Assembly (NCBI RefSeq): GCF_003664995.1
Contig: NZ_JFHL01000002.1
Span: 124,001-188,000, forward strand
Direction of reading: 5' to 3'
Length of the DNA: 64,000 nucleotides
From: Mesotoga sp. BH458_6_3_2_1
GTDB lineage: Bacteria > Thermotogota > Thermotogae > Petrotogales > Kosmotogaceae
Both the position numbers and the translations under genes were made by a program. Numbering within the stretch: the stretch's first letter is position 1; every line of letters begins with the position of its first letter. Below the pieces are notes generated by a model that saw only the letters and a program-made list of their open reading frames with translations, was not told where the DNA came from and searched no databases. Positions 7,730 to 16,220 of the stretch are shown here, piece after piece.

Positions 7730-7767
7730 ACCAGAAGAGCGATAGAAGATACAGGAGGTATTTTTTG

Positions 7768-8019
7768 ATGGTTGTTCTTGCTTACGTACTTATTTCTCTA
7801 CACATTGCAATAAGTGTAGGGCTTGGAATTGCTGTAATGCTCCAGATGTCGAAATCAGCCGAGCTTGGTGGAGCTCTTGGAGGCGGTGCTTCTCACACCA
7901 TGTTTGGAAGAAAGAAAGGGCTGGATACCATGGGAAAGATCACATTAGGTCTTGCTATTGGATTCATGGTGAACAGCATTCTTATTGCATTTGTGATTTC
8001 CAGAGCATTTGGCGCTTAA
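7768..8019 (+). CDS. secG: SecG, preprotein translocase subunit
   Basis: 83 residues with two hydrophobic helices (residues ~3-23 and ~56-78) separated by the family's glycine-rich cytoplasmic loop: QMSKSAELGGALGGGASHTMFGR. SecG associates with SecYE and stimulates SecA-driven export across the inner membrane. ATG 7768 lies nine bases after AGGAGG (7753-7758); the TTG three bases earlier is less likely. It has its own promoter and is followed almost immediately by tyrS. Confidence 0.93.
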   Translation: MVVLAYVLISLHIAISVGLGIAVMLQMSKSAELGGALGGGASHTMFGRKKGLDTMGKITLGLAIGFMVNSILIAFVISRAFGA

Positions 8020-8032
8020 GGTGGTAGATTTG

Positions 8033-9226
8033 GTGGGGCCTGAGGAACAGCTAAAGGAGCTTTCTAAGAATCATGTTTCGCTAATCTCAGAGGAAGAGCT
8101 TCTTGAGAAGCTTAAGAAAAAGTGTTCTTTAAGGGTTAAGCTTGGTGTGGATCCGTCCAGACCAGATCTTCATTTGGGTCACGCTGTAGTATTGAGGAAA
8201 CTTCGGCTTTTCCAGGAGTTTGGTCATCAAGTGGTTCTCATTATTGGCGATTTCACAGCTAGAATTGGTGATCCTTCAGGGAGATCAAAGACAAGACCCA
8301 TGCTTTCCAGGGAGGAGGCCAAAGCGAATGCCGAATCCTATAGCAATCAGGCTTTCAAGATTCTAAACAGAGATCTTACTGAAATCCGATTTAATTCCGA
8401 ATGGCTGGATGCTATGAGTTTTGAAGATGTGATACGACTTTCTTCCAAGTACACTGTCGCAAGGATGTTGGAGAGACACGACTTCGCAAGGAGATACTCG
8501 GAAAACGAACCAATAGGTGTATCTGAGTTTCTTTACCCTCTTGCTCAGGCTTACGATTCCGTCGTGGTTAAGGCAGATGTGGAAATTGGCGGCGATGATC
8601 AGTTCTTCAATCTTGTGGTGGGCAGAAAGATTCAAGAGGAGTACGGACTTGAGGCTCAGGCGATTCTCACCGTCCCTCTCATTGAAGGCACTGACGGGAA
8701 ACTGAAGATGTCAAAGAGCTACGACAACTACATAGCTTTCGAGGACTCCCCGAGGGATATGTTTGGAAAGGTAATGTCCATACCAGATTCTTTGATGATG
8801 AAGTATTTCAGATTGCTTACCAATAAGAGTGATGCCGAACTTGCTGAATATGACAGAGAACTTCTGAATAAGGCAGTTAATCCGCGAGATATAAAATTGG
8901 CACTAGGTGTTGAGATCACGTCCCAGTTCTATGGGAGAGAGATAGCGCTGAATGCTGAAAGAGAATTCGTAAATATATTCAGAAACAAAGAGCTTCCTGA
9001 AGAGATGCCGGAAATAAAACTTCCGGCAGAGAGTATTTCAATTGTCGATCTTCTCGTCTCTCATGCTAATATTTCATCAAGAAGTGAAGCAAGAAGGTTG
9101 ATAGATCAGGGCGGAGTGAGAGTGAATGACGAAGTTCTCGATGATATTCATTCCGTTCTCGATGTTTCCGATGGAGATGTTCTTAGAATCGGAAAAAAGC
9201 GTTTCTATCGCCTTGTCAAGTGCTGA
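8033..9226 (+). CDS. tyrS: Tyrosyl-tRNA synthetase
   Basis: About 397 residues. Class I synthetase signatures are DLHLGHAVVL (HIGH-type, near residue 45) and KLKMSKSYDNY (KMSKS). The C-terminus is an S4 RNA-binding domain (SRSEARRLIDQGGVRVNDE), as in the TyrZ-like branch. It charges tRNA-Tyr. The start is ambiguous: the frame is open from TTG 8009 inside secG, but TAAGGTGG at 8017-8024 places the best start at GTG 8033 (or TTG 8030). It shares the secG promoter; no separate promoter is visible. Confidence 0.95.
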   Translation: MGPEEQLKELSKNHVSLISEEELLEKLKKKCSLRVKLGVDPSRPDLHLGHAVVLRKLRLFQEFGHQVVLIIGDFTARIGDPSGRSKTRPMLSREEAKANAESYSNQAFKILNRDLTEIRFNSEWLDAMSFEDVIRLSSKYTVARMLERHDFARRYSENEPIGVSEFLYPLAQAYDSVVVKADVEIGGDDQFFNLVVGRKIQEEYGLEAQAILTVPLIEGTDGKLKMSKSYDNYIAFEDSPRDMFGKVMSIPDSLMMKYFRLLTNKSDAELAEYDRELLNKAVNPRDIKLALGVEITSQFYGREIALNAEREFVNIFRNKELPEEMPEIKLPAESISIVDLLVSHANISSRSEARRLIDQGGVRVNDEVLDDIHSVLDVSDGDVLRIGKKRFYRLVKC

Positions 9227-9232
9227 ATACTC

Positions 9233-9262
9233 TTGAATATTGACGTATTTTTACTGTATAAT
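9233..9262 (+). promoter_or_regulatory. Promoter of the ompA-like gene
   Basis: TTGAAT (9233-9238), 18-bp spacer, perfect TATAAT (9257-9262). The leader is about 45 nt with AAAGGGGG before ATG 9315. This separates the toga gene from the upstream tyrS. Confidence 0.72.
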
Positions 9263-9314
9263 AAACTCGTAGTCTGCGTAGAAAATGACAACATTTTGAA
9301 AGGGGGTAGGATCC

Positions 9315-11003
9315 ATGAAGAAGCTTTCTATACTGGCGCTAGTCGTTGTTACCTTCGCGAGCCTGGTCTTGGGTGTTGAGTACAGCGATTTGTCAGAGTA
9401 TCACTGGGCCTACGATAGCGTTATTAAGACGACAGCCGGTGGATTGTTCATTGGTTTCCCCGATGGCACATTCAGAGGTAGTGAAGATGTTACTCGTTAC
9501 CAACTGGCTATGACTCTTGCCAGGTTTATGGATTATTCTGATGCCGGGGATGCTAAGCTCCAAGAAGTAGTCTTTTCGCTCACTAAGAAAGTTGCAGGAC
9601 TTTCCTTGGAGATCTCTGACAACAAGAAGAATTTGGTTGATTTAACGGCGGAACTGAGGGCACTCGAAGCAACGGTCGCATCTCTGAAACAAAATGGAAT
9701 GTCTGGAGACTTCGTGTCGTTGAAAACCTTCGATGACGCGATCGCATTCCTTTATGATGAGATCGACAGACTCTCCGCGGAAGCGGTCAGCGCGAATGAT
9801 GGAATTTGGCTCATTAACGAAAAGCTAAGCGCAATGAGTGGAGTTCCATCGGACATCGAATCTCTCAAGAACAGGGCAACCGATCTTGAAGTAACCGTCA
9901 AACTTCTAGGACAGGCCATTGCCAACCTTAAGAAGGATGAGAACGAACAGAATGATGAGGTTGCAGCGCTTAGTTCGAGACTCGGTGTTTCTGAGAATGT
10001 TATGAACAGTTTGACTGCTGATCTATTCGCACTTAGGAGAGGGATGGCCACTAAGGCTGATCTAGCCGATCTTGAGGCAAAGCTGTCGGGCGAAATGCCT
10101 GATCTTGAGCCTTATGTGACCAATGAGGAGTTAAATGACAAGCTTTCTCTTATGTACACAAGGATCCTCATGATCCAGGACAGCATTGCCAAGATGCCCG
10201 AAGTCAAGTACTATGACACTGAAATTGAAGAGATTGAAGTAGCTCTATTTGGGATTGACGAGACCATGGAAGTTCTATTTGATCAGGTTGACCTGAACAT
10301 TGCGAGACTTGATTCTCTGGACAACCAGCTTTCTGAATTGAAGACAGAGCTTTCGGCAAAGGCTTCGTCCGGTGACGTAGATACTCTGAAAGGGAGAGTC
10401 ACCGATCTTGAAGTTCTATCTAGGATGTTGAGCAATGCCGTAATTTCTGCTAATAAGAGAATCTCTGAGCTGAACTATGTGACTCCTGATCAGCTGGCTG
10501 CCAAAATGAACTTCCTTTACACGAAGCTTGGACTGACCGAAGAGAAATTGAAAGCAGAGATCAATGTTCTAGCTGACGAAGTCATTATGGTGAAAAATGA
10601 AGTCGCTGGCAATTACGAAATGTTGGAAGTCGCATTCGATCAAATCGATGCTAACATTGCGGTTCTTGACGAACATGCCGATATGATCGCTTCTATTGAA
10701 GGCAGAACAGCTTCTCTTGAGGGAAAAGTCGGAGTCCTAGAGGAAGAAGTTGACAGCTTGAAGAGTATTACCAACACAATGGCGATTCAGATGTTCAAGC
10801 TCGACAGGAACAAGGCAGACAAGACTGCTCTTGCAGCTGCAGAAACGAGGATCTCTGCGCTTGAAGAGAATGACGTGGCCTTGGAAAGCAAGATATCGGC
10901 TCTGGAAGACACACAGAAGCAGAACATAATCAATACAAATGCAGCCATAATTCTCTCTTTTGTAGCACTAGCATTTGGAGCCGTAGGGTTAATCCTGAAA
11001 TGA
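9315..11003 (+). CDS. OmpA (Omp-alpha)-like toga anchor: SLH domain, coiled-coil rod, C-terminal membrane helix
   Basis: 562 residues. Signal peptide MKKLSILALVVVTFASLVLG. An SLH domain covers ~21-72 (SDLSEYHWAYDSV, GFPDGTFRGSEDVTRYQLAM), followed by a long heptad-rich coiled coil (~80-535) and one hydrophobic helix at the end (AAIILSFVALAFGAVGLIL). This is the architecture of Thermotoga Omp-alpha, which spans the periplasm from peptidoglycan (SLH) to the outer membrane/toga. The rod contains an internal duplication: SLKNRATDLEV near residue 182 against TLKGRVTDLEV near 357, YVTNEEL (267) against YVTPDQL (388), and FDQVDLNIARLD (322) against FDQIDANIAVLD (441). The likely partner barrel is the next gene. 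Confidence 0.9.
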   Translation: MKKLSILALVVVTFASLVLGVEYSDLSEYHWAYDSVIKTTAGGLFIGFPDGTFRGSEDVTRYQLAMTLARFMDYSDAGDAKLQEVVFSLTKKVAGLSLEISDNKKNLVDLTAELRALEATVASLKQNGMSGDFVSLKTFDDAIAFLYDEIDRLSAEAVSANDGIWLINEKLSAMSGVPSDIESLKNRATDLEVTVKLLGQAIANLKKDENEQNDEVAALSSRLGVSENVMNSLTADLFALRRGMATKADLADLEAKLSGEMPDLEPYVTNEELNDKLSLMYTRILMIQDSIAKMPEVKYYDTEIEEIEVALFGIDETMEVLFDQVDLNIARLDSLDNQLSELKTELSAKASSGDVDTLKGRVTDLEVLSRMLSNAVISANKRISELNYVTPDQLAAKMNFLYTKLGLTEEKLKAEINVLADEVIMVKNEVAGNYEMLEVAFDQIDANIAVLDEHADMIASIEGRTASLEGKVGVLEEEVDSLKSITNTMAIQMFKLDRNKADKTALAAAETRISALEENDVALESKISALEDTQKQNIINTNAAIILSFVALAFGAVGLILK

Positions 11004-11033
11004 TCTCTCTGTGCAACTTAGCAACGCATGTGT

Positions 11034-11063
11034 TTGCTTTTGTTACATGAAATGTGGTATATT
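11034..11063 (+). promoter_or_regulatory. Candidate promoter of the ompB-like gene
   Basis: TTGCTT (11034-11039), 18-bp spacer, TATATT (11058-11063), followed by a ~50-nt leader with AAAGGGGGTAA before ATG 11120. The -35 match is partial. Confidence 0.45.
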
Positions 11064-11119
11064 TACGTTATGCGCATCACCAAAAACCAAAAACACTCTT
11101 ATAAAGGGGGTAAGTGTGC

Positions 11120-12367
11120 ATGAAGAAGCTTGTTGGAATCTTAGTGGTACTTCTGGCCATCTCGGTTGCTTTCTCTGCTACAGTAACTCTGAATCCCTAC
11201 TTGAAAGGAACACTGTGGGGGCATGTAGAGCTCGATAAGAACGGTCTGGACACAAATCTGGACTTCACTCTTAAGGGAATCGGTTTCGGAGCGTCTGCAG
11301 ATGTTGATGGTCTGACATTTAGCTTAGACATTGACCTGGCTGATGGAAAAGTAGCTCTCAACTCTTTCACGGTCGAGAATGACAAGGCCGCCGCCAGCTG
11401 GTTCAAGGCAAAGTCTTTTGCCTATGACAGTGGCAAGGGTCTTAACTGGTTCTCGTATTACGGCAAGACAAAGGGAATCACTTTTGTTCTGAATCTAAAG
11501 GAACTCGGCCTTCAGGTTGCCACCCAGGAACCTGATCTACTTGGCGCGAGTGACAGGATTGCATTGAGGGGAGCATGGGATATTTTCTCCTTCTCTGCGC
11601 AGACCGGGCTTAATGCTCTTAAGTGGAGTGGCGATATAATTCTTGAGGCAGCTCTGGTACCTTTCAAGGGTCTAACGATTAAGGGTGGCGTCAGTGCGAG
11701 TGACCTCACGGGAACTCCTGTCTTCAATTACGTAGTCGATGTCGATTATGTTCTTGAAGTGGGTCTTCTGACTCTGAACCCATACGCGAGATACTCAGAT
11801 ACTCTCGGTCAGTGGGTCGGTCTAAACGTTGGATACGCAATTGGTGTTCTTGCTATTGATGCAAACGTAGAATACGACATCGCTGCGAATGCACTTGGTG
11901 CATGGATACAGCCCGTCATTTCCAAGGAAGGAATCGGCTATGCAGGAGTCAAGTTTGTGTATAACTACGACTTCGCAACTCCGGCACAGACGATGGAGCT
12001 TGGCTTCCTGGTCAAGTCTCTCGGTTGGGCAGCAGGTCCTGTTAGTCTCGATGTCTTCGTCGGTTCTGGTGATTTCAGGACTAAGGACGATGCGCACAAA
12101 ACAGGGTTTGGTTACAAAATCCTTACAGACGTTCTTGCCGACTGGACTAATATATCGGCCTACGCAGAAGCTGGTTTGTCACTTGAGATGGGCGGATTCA
12201 AGCCGACTATCGGTGCTAGCGGCGGATACTACATTAAGGACTCTGCATCTGCGCTCAACGTGAACCTGAGCTTCCCAGTACTTGATCTCATTACTTTCAG
12301 GGCGAACGTTGATATTCTCCCCGCAGTTGACTGGTCAGTTGGACTCTACTTCTCCAAAACATTCTGA
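11120..12367 (+). CDS. OmpB-like toga beta-barrel outer-membrane protein
   Basis: 415 residues: signal peptide MKKLVGILVVLLAISVAFSA, then a protein made almost wholly of alternating polar/hydrophobic beta strands with aromatic girdles (for example KGTLWGHVELDKNGLDTNLD, TLNPYARYSDTLGQWVGLNV). It ends in a terminal strand with Phe as last residue (SVGLYFSKTF), the usual BAM recognition signature of outer-membrane barrels. Position directly after the OmpA-like anchor matches the OmpA/OmpB pair of Thermotogales togas. ATG 11120 follows GGGGG; a GTG six bases upstream is possible. The gene ends in a strong terminator. Porin versus purely structural role cannot be decided from sequence. Confidence 0.82.
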   Translation: MKKLVGILVVLLAISVAFSATVTLNPYLKGTLWGHVELDKNGLDTNLDFTLKGIGFGASADVDGLTFSLDIDLADGKVALNSFTVENDKAAASWFKAKSFAYDSGKGLNWFSYYGKTKGITFVLNLKELGLQVATQEPDLLGASDRIALRGAWDIFSFSAQTGLNALKWSGDIILEAALVPFKGLTIKGGVSASDLTGTPVFNYVVDVDYVLEVGLLTLNPYARYSDTLGQWVGLNVGYAIGVLAIDANVEYDIAANALGAWIQPVISKEGIGYAGVKFVYNYDFATPAQTMELGFLVKSLGWAAGPVSLDVFVGSGDFRTKDDAHKTGFGYKILTDVLADWTNISAYAEAGLSLEMGGFKPTIGASGGYYIKDSASALNVNLSFPVLDLITFRANVDILPAVDWSVGLYFSKTF

Positions 12368-12384
12368 TTCAGTTAGTATATGAG

Positions 12385-12410
12385 CCGGCCCTCTTGGGCC
12401 GGTTTTTTTT
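12385..12410 (+). terminator. Intrinsic terminator of the toga genes
   Basis: CCGGCCC-TCTT-GGGCCGG followed by eight T (12403-12410). The next ORF starts only 12 bp beyond, so that gene depends on read-through or an internal promoter. Confidence 0.95.
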
Positions 12411-12421
12411 GAGGTGAGAGC

Positions 12422-12850
12422 ATGAGGGGAATATACATATTTCTTGGTAATCTCTTAATGATCATTGCAGTGGTAATAGCCCTTTTGTTTGGCGGGGGAG
12501 AAGTTGTGAACTCCTTACTAGAAGGAAAGAGTATCGATATGGAGATTATGGACTTTCTCTTTCCAATTGCGTTGTTCATAACCGGATTCTTTCTTCAGTA
12601 CTGTGCATTGGCAAAGAGGATTGCCCTTCCAATATTTGAAGAACTATTGCTTGCCGGCTCTTTAGTTCTCTACATTCGTGAAAGCCTAGCAGGTGGTTTC
12701 ACCTGGTGGCTAATCCCTTTGAGGGACTATATACCTTCTTCGATGATGTTTACTATCATTGGGTATTTGCTGCCAGGAATAATCGTCTTTGTCATGGCCG
12801 CACTGATTGTCCTGATGATAATGGTATCAGGAGACAAAGAAGAAGAGTAG
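12422..12850 (+). CDS. Small integral membrane protein of unknown function
   Basis: 142 residues, about four hydrophobic helices: 4-24, ~44-66, ~73-86 and ~108-133. It has an acidic tail SGDKEEE and no cleavable signal. GAGGTGAG precedes ATG 12422. It begins right after the terminator of the ompB-like gene and is followed by a 644-bp gene-free gap. No motif points to an enzyme or transporter family. I regard it as a real gene because of its start signal and well-formed helices. Confidence 0.65.
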   Translation: MRGIYIFLGNLLMIIAVVIALLFGGGEVVNSLLEGKSIDMEIMDFLFPIALFITGFFLQYCALAKRIALPIFEELLLAGSLVLYIRESLAGGFTWWLIPLRDYIPSSMMFTIIGYLLPGIIVFVMAALIVLMIMVSGDKEEE

Positions 12851-13494
12851 ATTGACAGAGGCTTGTGACTGAATGAGCTATTCAGTTGGGTTGACCGTTA
12901 TAGTGTTGATTGGACAGGGACATTTGTTGATGCCTGTCTAATATTCTAGATGAGAGATTTGACTGTGAGCTGGTCTCTCAAGGGATCTAAAGAAAGTTCT
13001 CGTGCTGTTCTTGTAATAATCGCAATGTACGCAAGCATCTGGGAGTAGTATAAGCCTGGAGCAATAAACTGACACTGGCAACGTTCAGTGAAGAGAGATG
13101 ATTCCCTTAAGGGGAAAAGTGTGGGAAGCAAAATAGTAAGCTTTATTCCACGGCAGAATTTTGAAACTTGTATGCTTACATTTTGTGATCCTTTCAGTTT
13201 CTCTGTCTACTACCTTTCCCCTCATTTTTGCCTCGCAAGTCATCCTTCTTGCTTGAAAATACGGGGGCGAGGATGGTAGAGAGTGTGTTCAGCTACAAAA
13301 TTGCAAGATATTGAAGAGAATAACGGAAGCCTAATTCGGAACAGATACAATAACTCCCTAACTTTCTCTTTCAGAGATGGGATCTTCTTTGCATTTTCTC
13401 TCCTGAATAGAAAACGTTAGCAATACAATTCTCAACTCAATAGATAAGCGGGTCGAATGACCCGCTCAACACAATCTATATACTAGCTCTATAG
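12851..13494. other. Gene-free convergent gap
   Basis: 644 bp between the ends of a plus-strand and a minus-strand gene. It holds only short ORFs (the longest about 60 codons) without ribosome sites, biased composition or recognisable motifs. A 20-bp hairpin near its right edge is listed separately. I see no RNA gene and no readable remnant. For this compact genome the length is unusual, so a fully decayed gene is possible. Confidence 0.6.
13447..13466 (-). terminator. Candidate terminator hairpin after the opp operon
   Basis: AGCGGGTC-GAAT-GACCCGCT, a perfect 8-bp stem located 28 bp past the oppC stop on the minus strand. The following bases are T-rich but not a clean T run, so termination strength is uncertain. 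Confidence 0.55.
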
Positions 13495-15156
13495 TTAGTA
13501 GCCTAGAGATCTGGGATCGAGAGCATCTCTCAGCGCATCGCCAAGAAGGTTAAATCCCATTACCACAATGAATATGAAGATTCCCGGTATTAGTAGCCAA
13601 GGAGCTTCAGTCATTGCCTTTATACTCTGCGCCTGCGATAGCATAAGTCCCCAACTTGCTGATGGCTCAGTTATCCCGAGACCCAAAAAGCTCAATCCAG
13701 CTTCACCTAGAATGTATCCGGGGATCGAAAGAGTGGCCGCAACAATTATGTAGGTTGCAGTGTTTGGAATTATATGTCTGAGAATCACACGGGTTGACGG
13801 ATAACCCATGGCTACAGCTGCCTGCACAAACTCGGTCTCTTTCAGGCCTAGAACCATTCCTCGGATAACCCTCGACATTCCCGGCCACCCAATGAAACTT
13901 AGGATGACAACTATCAAGAGATAAGTCATATGCGAGGGAATACTCGTCGGCAAAACAGCTCTCAGCGAGATCAACAGGTAGAAACTCGGTATAGACATCA
14001 GAACCTCAGTGACCCTCATAAGTATTTCATCTGTAATACCGCCGAAGTATCCTGCAGCACCTCCAATTGAAAGACCTAGAGAGAAGGTGATCAGGATAGC
14101 AAGTAGTCCGATGCTCATTGAGATTCTCGAACCTGCCAGAATTCTCGAAAAAACGTCCCTACCATATCTATCGGCACCGAACAGAAGTAGCTTGGACGGT
14201 TGATCCGTACCAAAGAGATGTATGTTAGTCGGGAACAGCCACAACAATTTGTATTCCCAGGACTTCGCGAAGAACTTGATTGGATACTTCACCGTTTCAT
14301 ATTCTCTTATTTCCGGTTCAACAATCACACCAAGTAAATTAGGTGAGATCTCAAGTTCCGCAAGGAACTCAGTTGCAAGTTTAACATCTCCGCCATCGAC
14401 ATCGATCACTTCATTGTATATGCTGATCGCTTCCAGAACAATATCCTTGATTTCATCTTCCTTTTGCGCAAAAACCCTGTGGAGGGATCGTTCAGTTACC
14501 ACTTTCACAGGCGGGCCAATCCTCTGAAGTTCCCTGAACCTGCTCGGACTCAGGGAATCTATCGTGGTTCTATTTGTAGTCTCAGTAACTAGTTGTCTTT
14601 CGAAAAGCTCAAGTTCATTCAGTTTGATATTCTGGATGATCGAGTAATCGGGTTGACCTAGATTTGCCCTATTGCCTTCTGCGTCGAGAGCGTATCTGAC
14701 AGTCTTTATTGTCAGGAATATATCGAGGACGCCATCTTCGCCCTGTCTGAAAAGAATCTCCTCTCCGGTTGATCTATCTAAGGCAGAAATTGAGCCTATA
14801 GAAACACCTTCAACAAATGTTGTTCTATACGTCTCGGGGTCTCTTTCCATTACCCAGGCGTAAATGTAAGGAGCAGTGAGCTTGCCGCTCTCGTCAGTCC
14901 AATGAACTCTTGAAGGCGGTGCAAAAGACAATCCCTGAGTTTGTTCATAAGGGCTATTGGGTGAAAGAAAATCAGCCAGTAATGCGATTATGTACATGAT
15001 AATTAGAATCCAGAGAGAAACCATTCCGAGCTTATGTTTTCTAAGTGCCCTCCAGACCAGCTGCCAACGGCTCATGTACTTTACTTCAAAGAGGTCTTCT
15101 TTGCTGACTTCCTGACTCTGTAATGTATTGTTATCTATGATTGTTTTCTTCTTCAT
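13495..15156 (-). CDS. oppC: Oligopeptide/dipeptide ABC permease, OppC/DppC type, with large extracytoplasmic insert
   Basis: 553 residues, against about 300 for a typical OppC. The N-terminal cytoplasmic part and first helix (WILIIMYIIALLADFLSPN) are followed by about 220 residues of hydrophilic sequence (~66-290), then the standard five-helix core with the EAA loop for ATPase coupling (LKETEFVQAAVAMG...RVILRHIIPN). The C-terminus ends LRDALDPR as in the family. It pairs with OppB to form the channel. It is the last gene of a minus-strand oppDF-SBP-oppBC order. The insert, on the outer side by topology, may contact the binding protein. Confidence 0.9.
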   Translation of the reverse strand: MKKKTIIDNNTLQSQEVSKEDLFEVKYMSRWQLVWRALRKHKLGMVSLWILIIMYIIALLADFLSPNSPYEQTQGLSFAPPSRVHWTDESGKLTAPYIYAWVMERDPETYRTTFVEGVSIGSISALDRSTGEEILFRQGEDGVLDIFLTIKTVRYALDAEGNRANLGQPDYSIIQNIKLNELELFERQLVTETTNRTTIDSLSPSRFRELQRIGPPVKVVTERSLHRVFAQKEDEIKDIVLEAISIYNEVIDVDGGDVKLATEFLAELEISPNLLGVIVEPEIREYETVKYPIKFFAKSWEYKLLWLFPTNIHLFGTDQPSKLLLFGADRYGRDVFSRILAGSRISMSIGLLAILITFSLGLSIGGAAGYFGGITDEILMRVTEVLMSIPSFYLLISLRAVLPTSIPSHMTYLLIVVILSFIGWPGMSRVIRGMVLGLKETEFVQAAVAMGYPSTRVILRHIIPNTATYIIVAATLSIPGYILGEAGLSFLGLGITEPSASWGLMLSQAQSIKAMTEAPWLLIPGIFIFIVVMGFNLLGDALRDALDPRSLGY

Positions 15157-15166
15157 GTCACACCCC

Positions 15167-16138
15167 TCAGCTCAGTCTATACCGAATTCTGGGATCGACC
15201 CAGGCAAGCAGAAGATCAGCCAGAAGATTGCCGATTACCAGAAGGACAGCAGAAAGAAGCAATGTGGCCATGACAAGGAACAAATCCTGAGCATTCAGGG
15301 CTTCGATAACCAGTCTTCCCATTCCGGGCCATCCAAAAACGGTCTCTGTTAGAACTGCACCTCCGAGCAAGCCGGAAAGAGCATATCCGAACATCGTTAC
15401 AATAGGATTGATCGCATTTCGAACGGCATGTTTATAGATCACATTCTTTTCTGGCATACCCTTTGCCCTGGCAAAGAGAACATAATCCTGTCTCAACTGA
15501 TCGAGCAGTTGACCTCGCATCTGTCTCATAAGGCCGGCCAGTCCAGAAGTTCCCAGTGTAACCATAGGTCCAACCACGTGCCAGAGATAATCTCCGATCT
15601 TTCCCATGACATTCATATCGTTAAAGTTTTGAGAGATAATTCCCCCAATTGGGAACCACCCCGTTTTGGCGGCCATAAATAGCCAGAGCAGTGCAAAAAA
15701 GAAATTTGGAATAGAAATTCCAATGAATGCAAGGAAGGAAAAAGCCTGATCACTGGGCGAGTATTGATGAAGGGCTGAATAAATACCAAGAGGAATACCT
15801 ATTCCCCAAGTGAAAATCAATGTGCTTATGCTGAGTAATAGCGTAGCTCCAAGTCTTCTCCAAACCAGTTCAAAAACCGGGATCCTGTAACTAAAGGAGT
15901 ATCCAAAGTTGCCTGTAAGAACATTGCCCAACCACTTGAAATACTGCACGAAGACATTCTGATCAAGGCCAAATTGATTCTCAAGAACCTTTATTTGATC
16001 TCTCGAAATAGAAGGGTTTAACCTATAGGCATCCAAGAAATCACCAGGGGCAGCGGATATAATCATGAAGGCCAGTATAGAGACTCCGAGCAGAACTGGA
16101 ATTGCCAGAATCAGCCTTCTAACTATATATTTCAGCAC
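15167..16138 (-). CDS. oppB: Oligopeptide/dipeptide ABC permease, OppB/DppB type
   Basis: 323 residues, six helices. The family N-terminus (MLKYIVRRLILAIPVLLGVSILAFMII), the proline-rich start of the periplasmic loop, and the EAA loop (DYVLFARAKGMPEKNVIYKHAVRNA) are present. It ends in LADLLLAWVDPRIRY, typical for OppB. It transports peptides (or oligosaccharides; in Thermotogales members of this family often carry sugars) together with OppC. It lies 10 bp before oppC. Transcription from upstream must pass the hairpin at 16180-16204. Confidence 0.93.
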   Translation of the reverse strand: MLKYIVRRLILAIPVLLGVSILAFMIISAAPGDFLDAYRLNPSISRDQIKVLENQFGLDQNVFVQYFKWLGNVLTGNFGYSFSYRIPVFELVWRRLGATLLLSISTLIFTWGIGIPLGIYSALHQYSPSDQAFSFLAFIGISIPNFFFALLWLFMAAKTGWFPIGGIISQNFNDMNVMGKIGDYLWHVVGPMVTLGTSGLAGLMRQMRGQLLDQLRQDYVLFARAKGMPEKNVIYKHAVRNAINPIVTMFGYALSGLLGGAVLTETVFGWPGMGRLVIEALNAQDLFLVMATLLLSAVLLVIGNLLADLLLAWVDPRIRYRLS

Positions 16139-16179
16139 CTCATTACCTCCTCACACTCTCGCTAAGTCTCTGATTATAT

Positions 16180-16204
16180 AAAAGCGGGAGGGAAGCCCTC
16201 CCGC
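16180..16204 (-). terminator. Hairpin terminator/attenuator between the binding-protein gene and oppB
   Basis: On the minus strand GCGGGAGGG-CTT-CCCTCCCGC, a perfect 9-bp GC stem followed by TTTATATAA. It lies inside the operon, 17 bp after the binding-protein stop, so only a fraction of transcripts should continue into the permeases. Confidence 0.85.
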
Positions 16205-16220
16205 ATCGAGAATCAAGATA

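Noticed and set aside
9240-9262. TTGACG at 9240-9245 as the -35 of the ompA-like promoter
   Set aside because: Only 11 bp from the TATAAT; TTGAAT at 9233-9238 with an 18-bp spacer fits better.
13088-13279. 63-codon plus-strand ORF in the gene-free gap, and the 61-codon antisense ORF at 12946-13131
   Set aside because: No ribosome site, no plausible start context, cysteine- and aromatic-rich random-looking composition.
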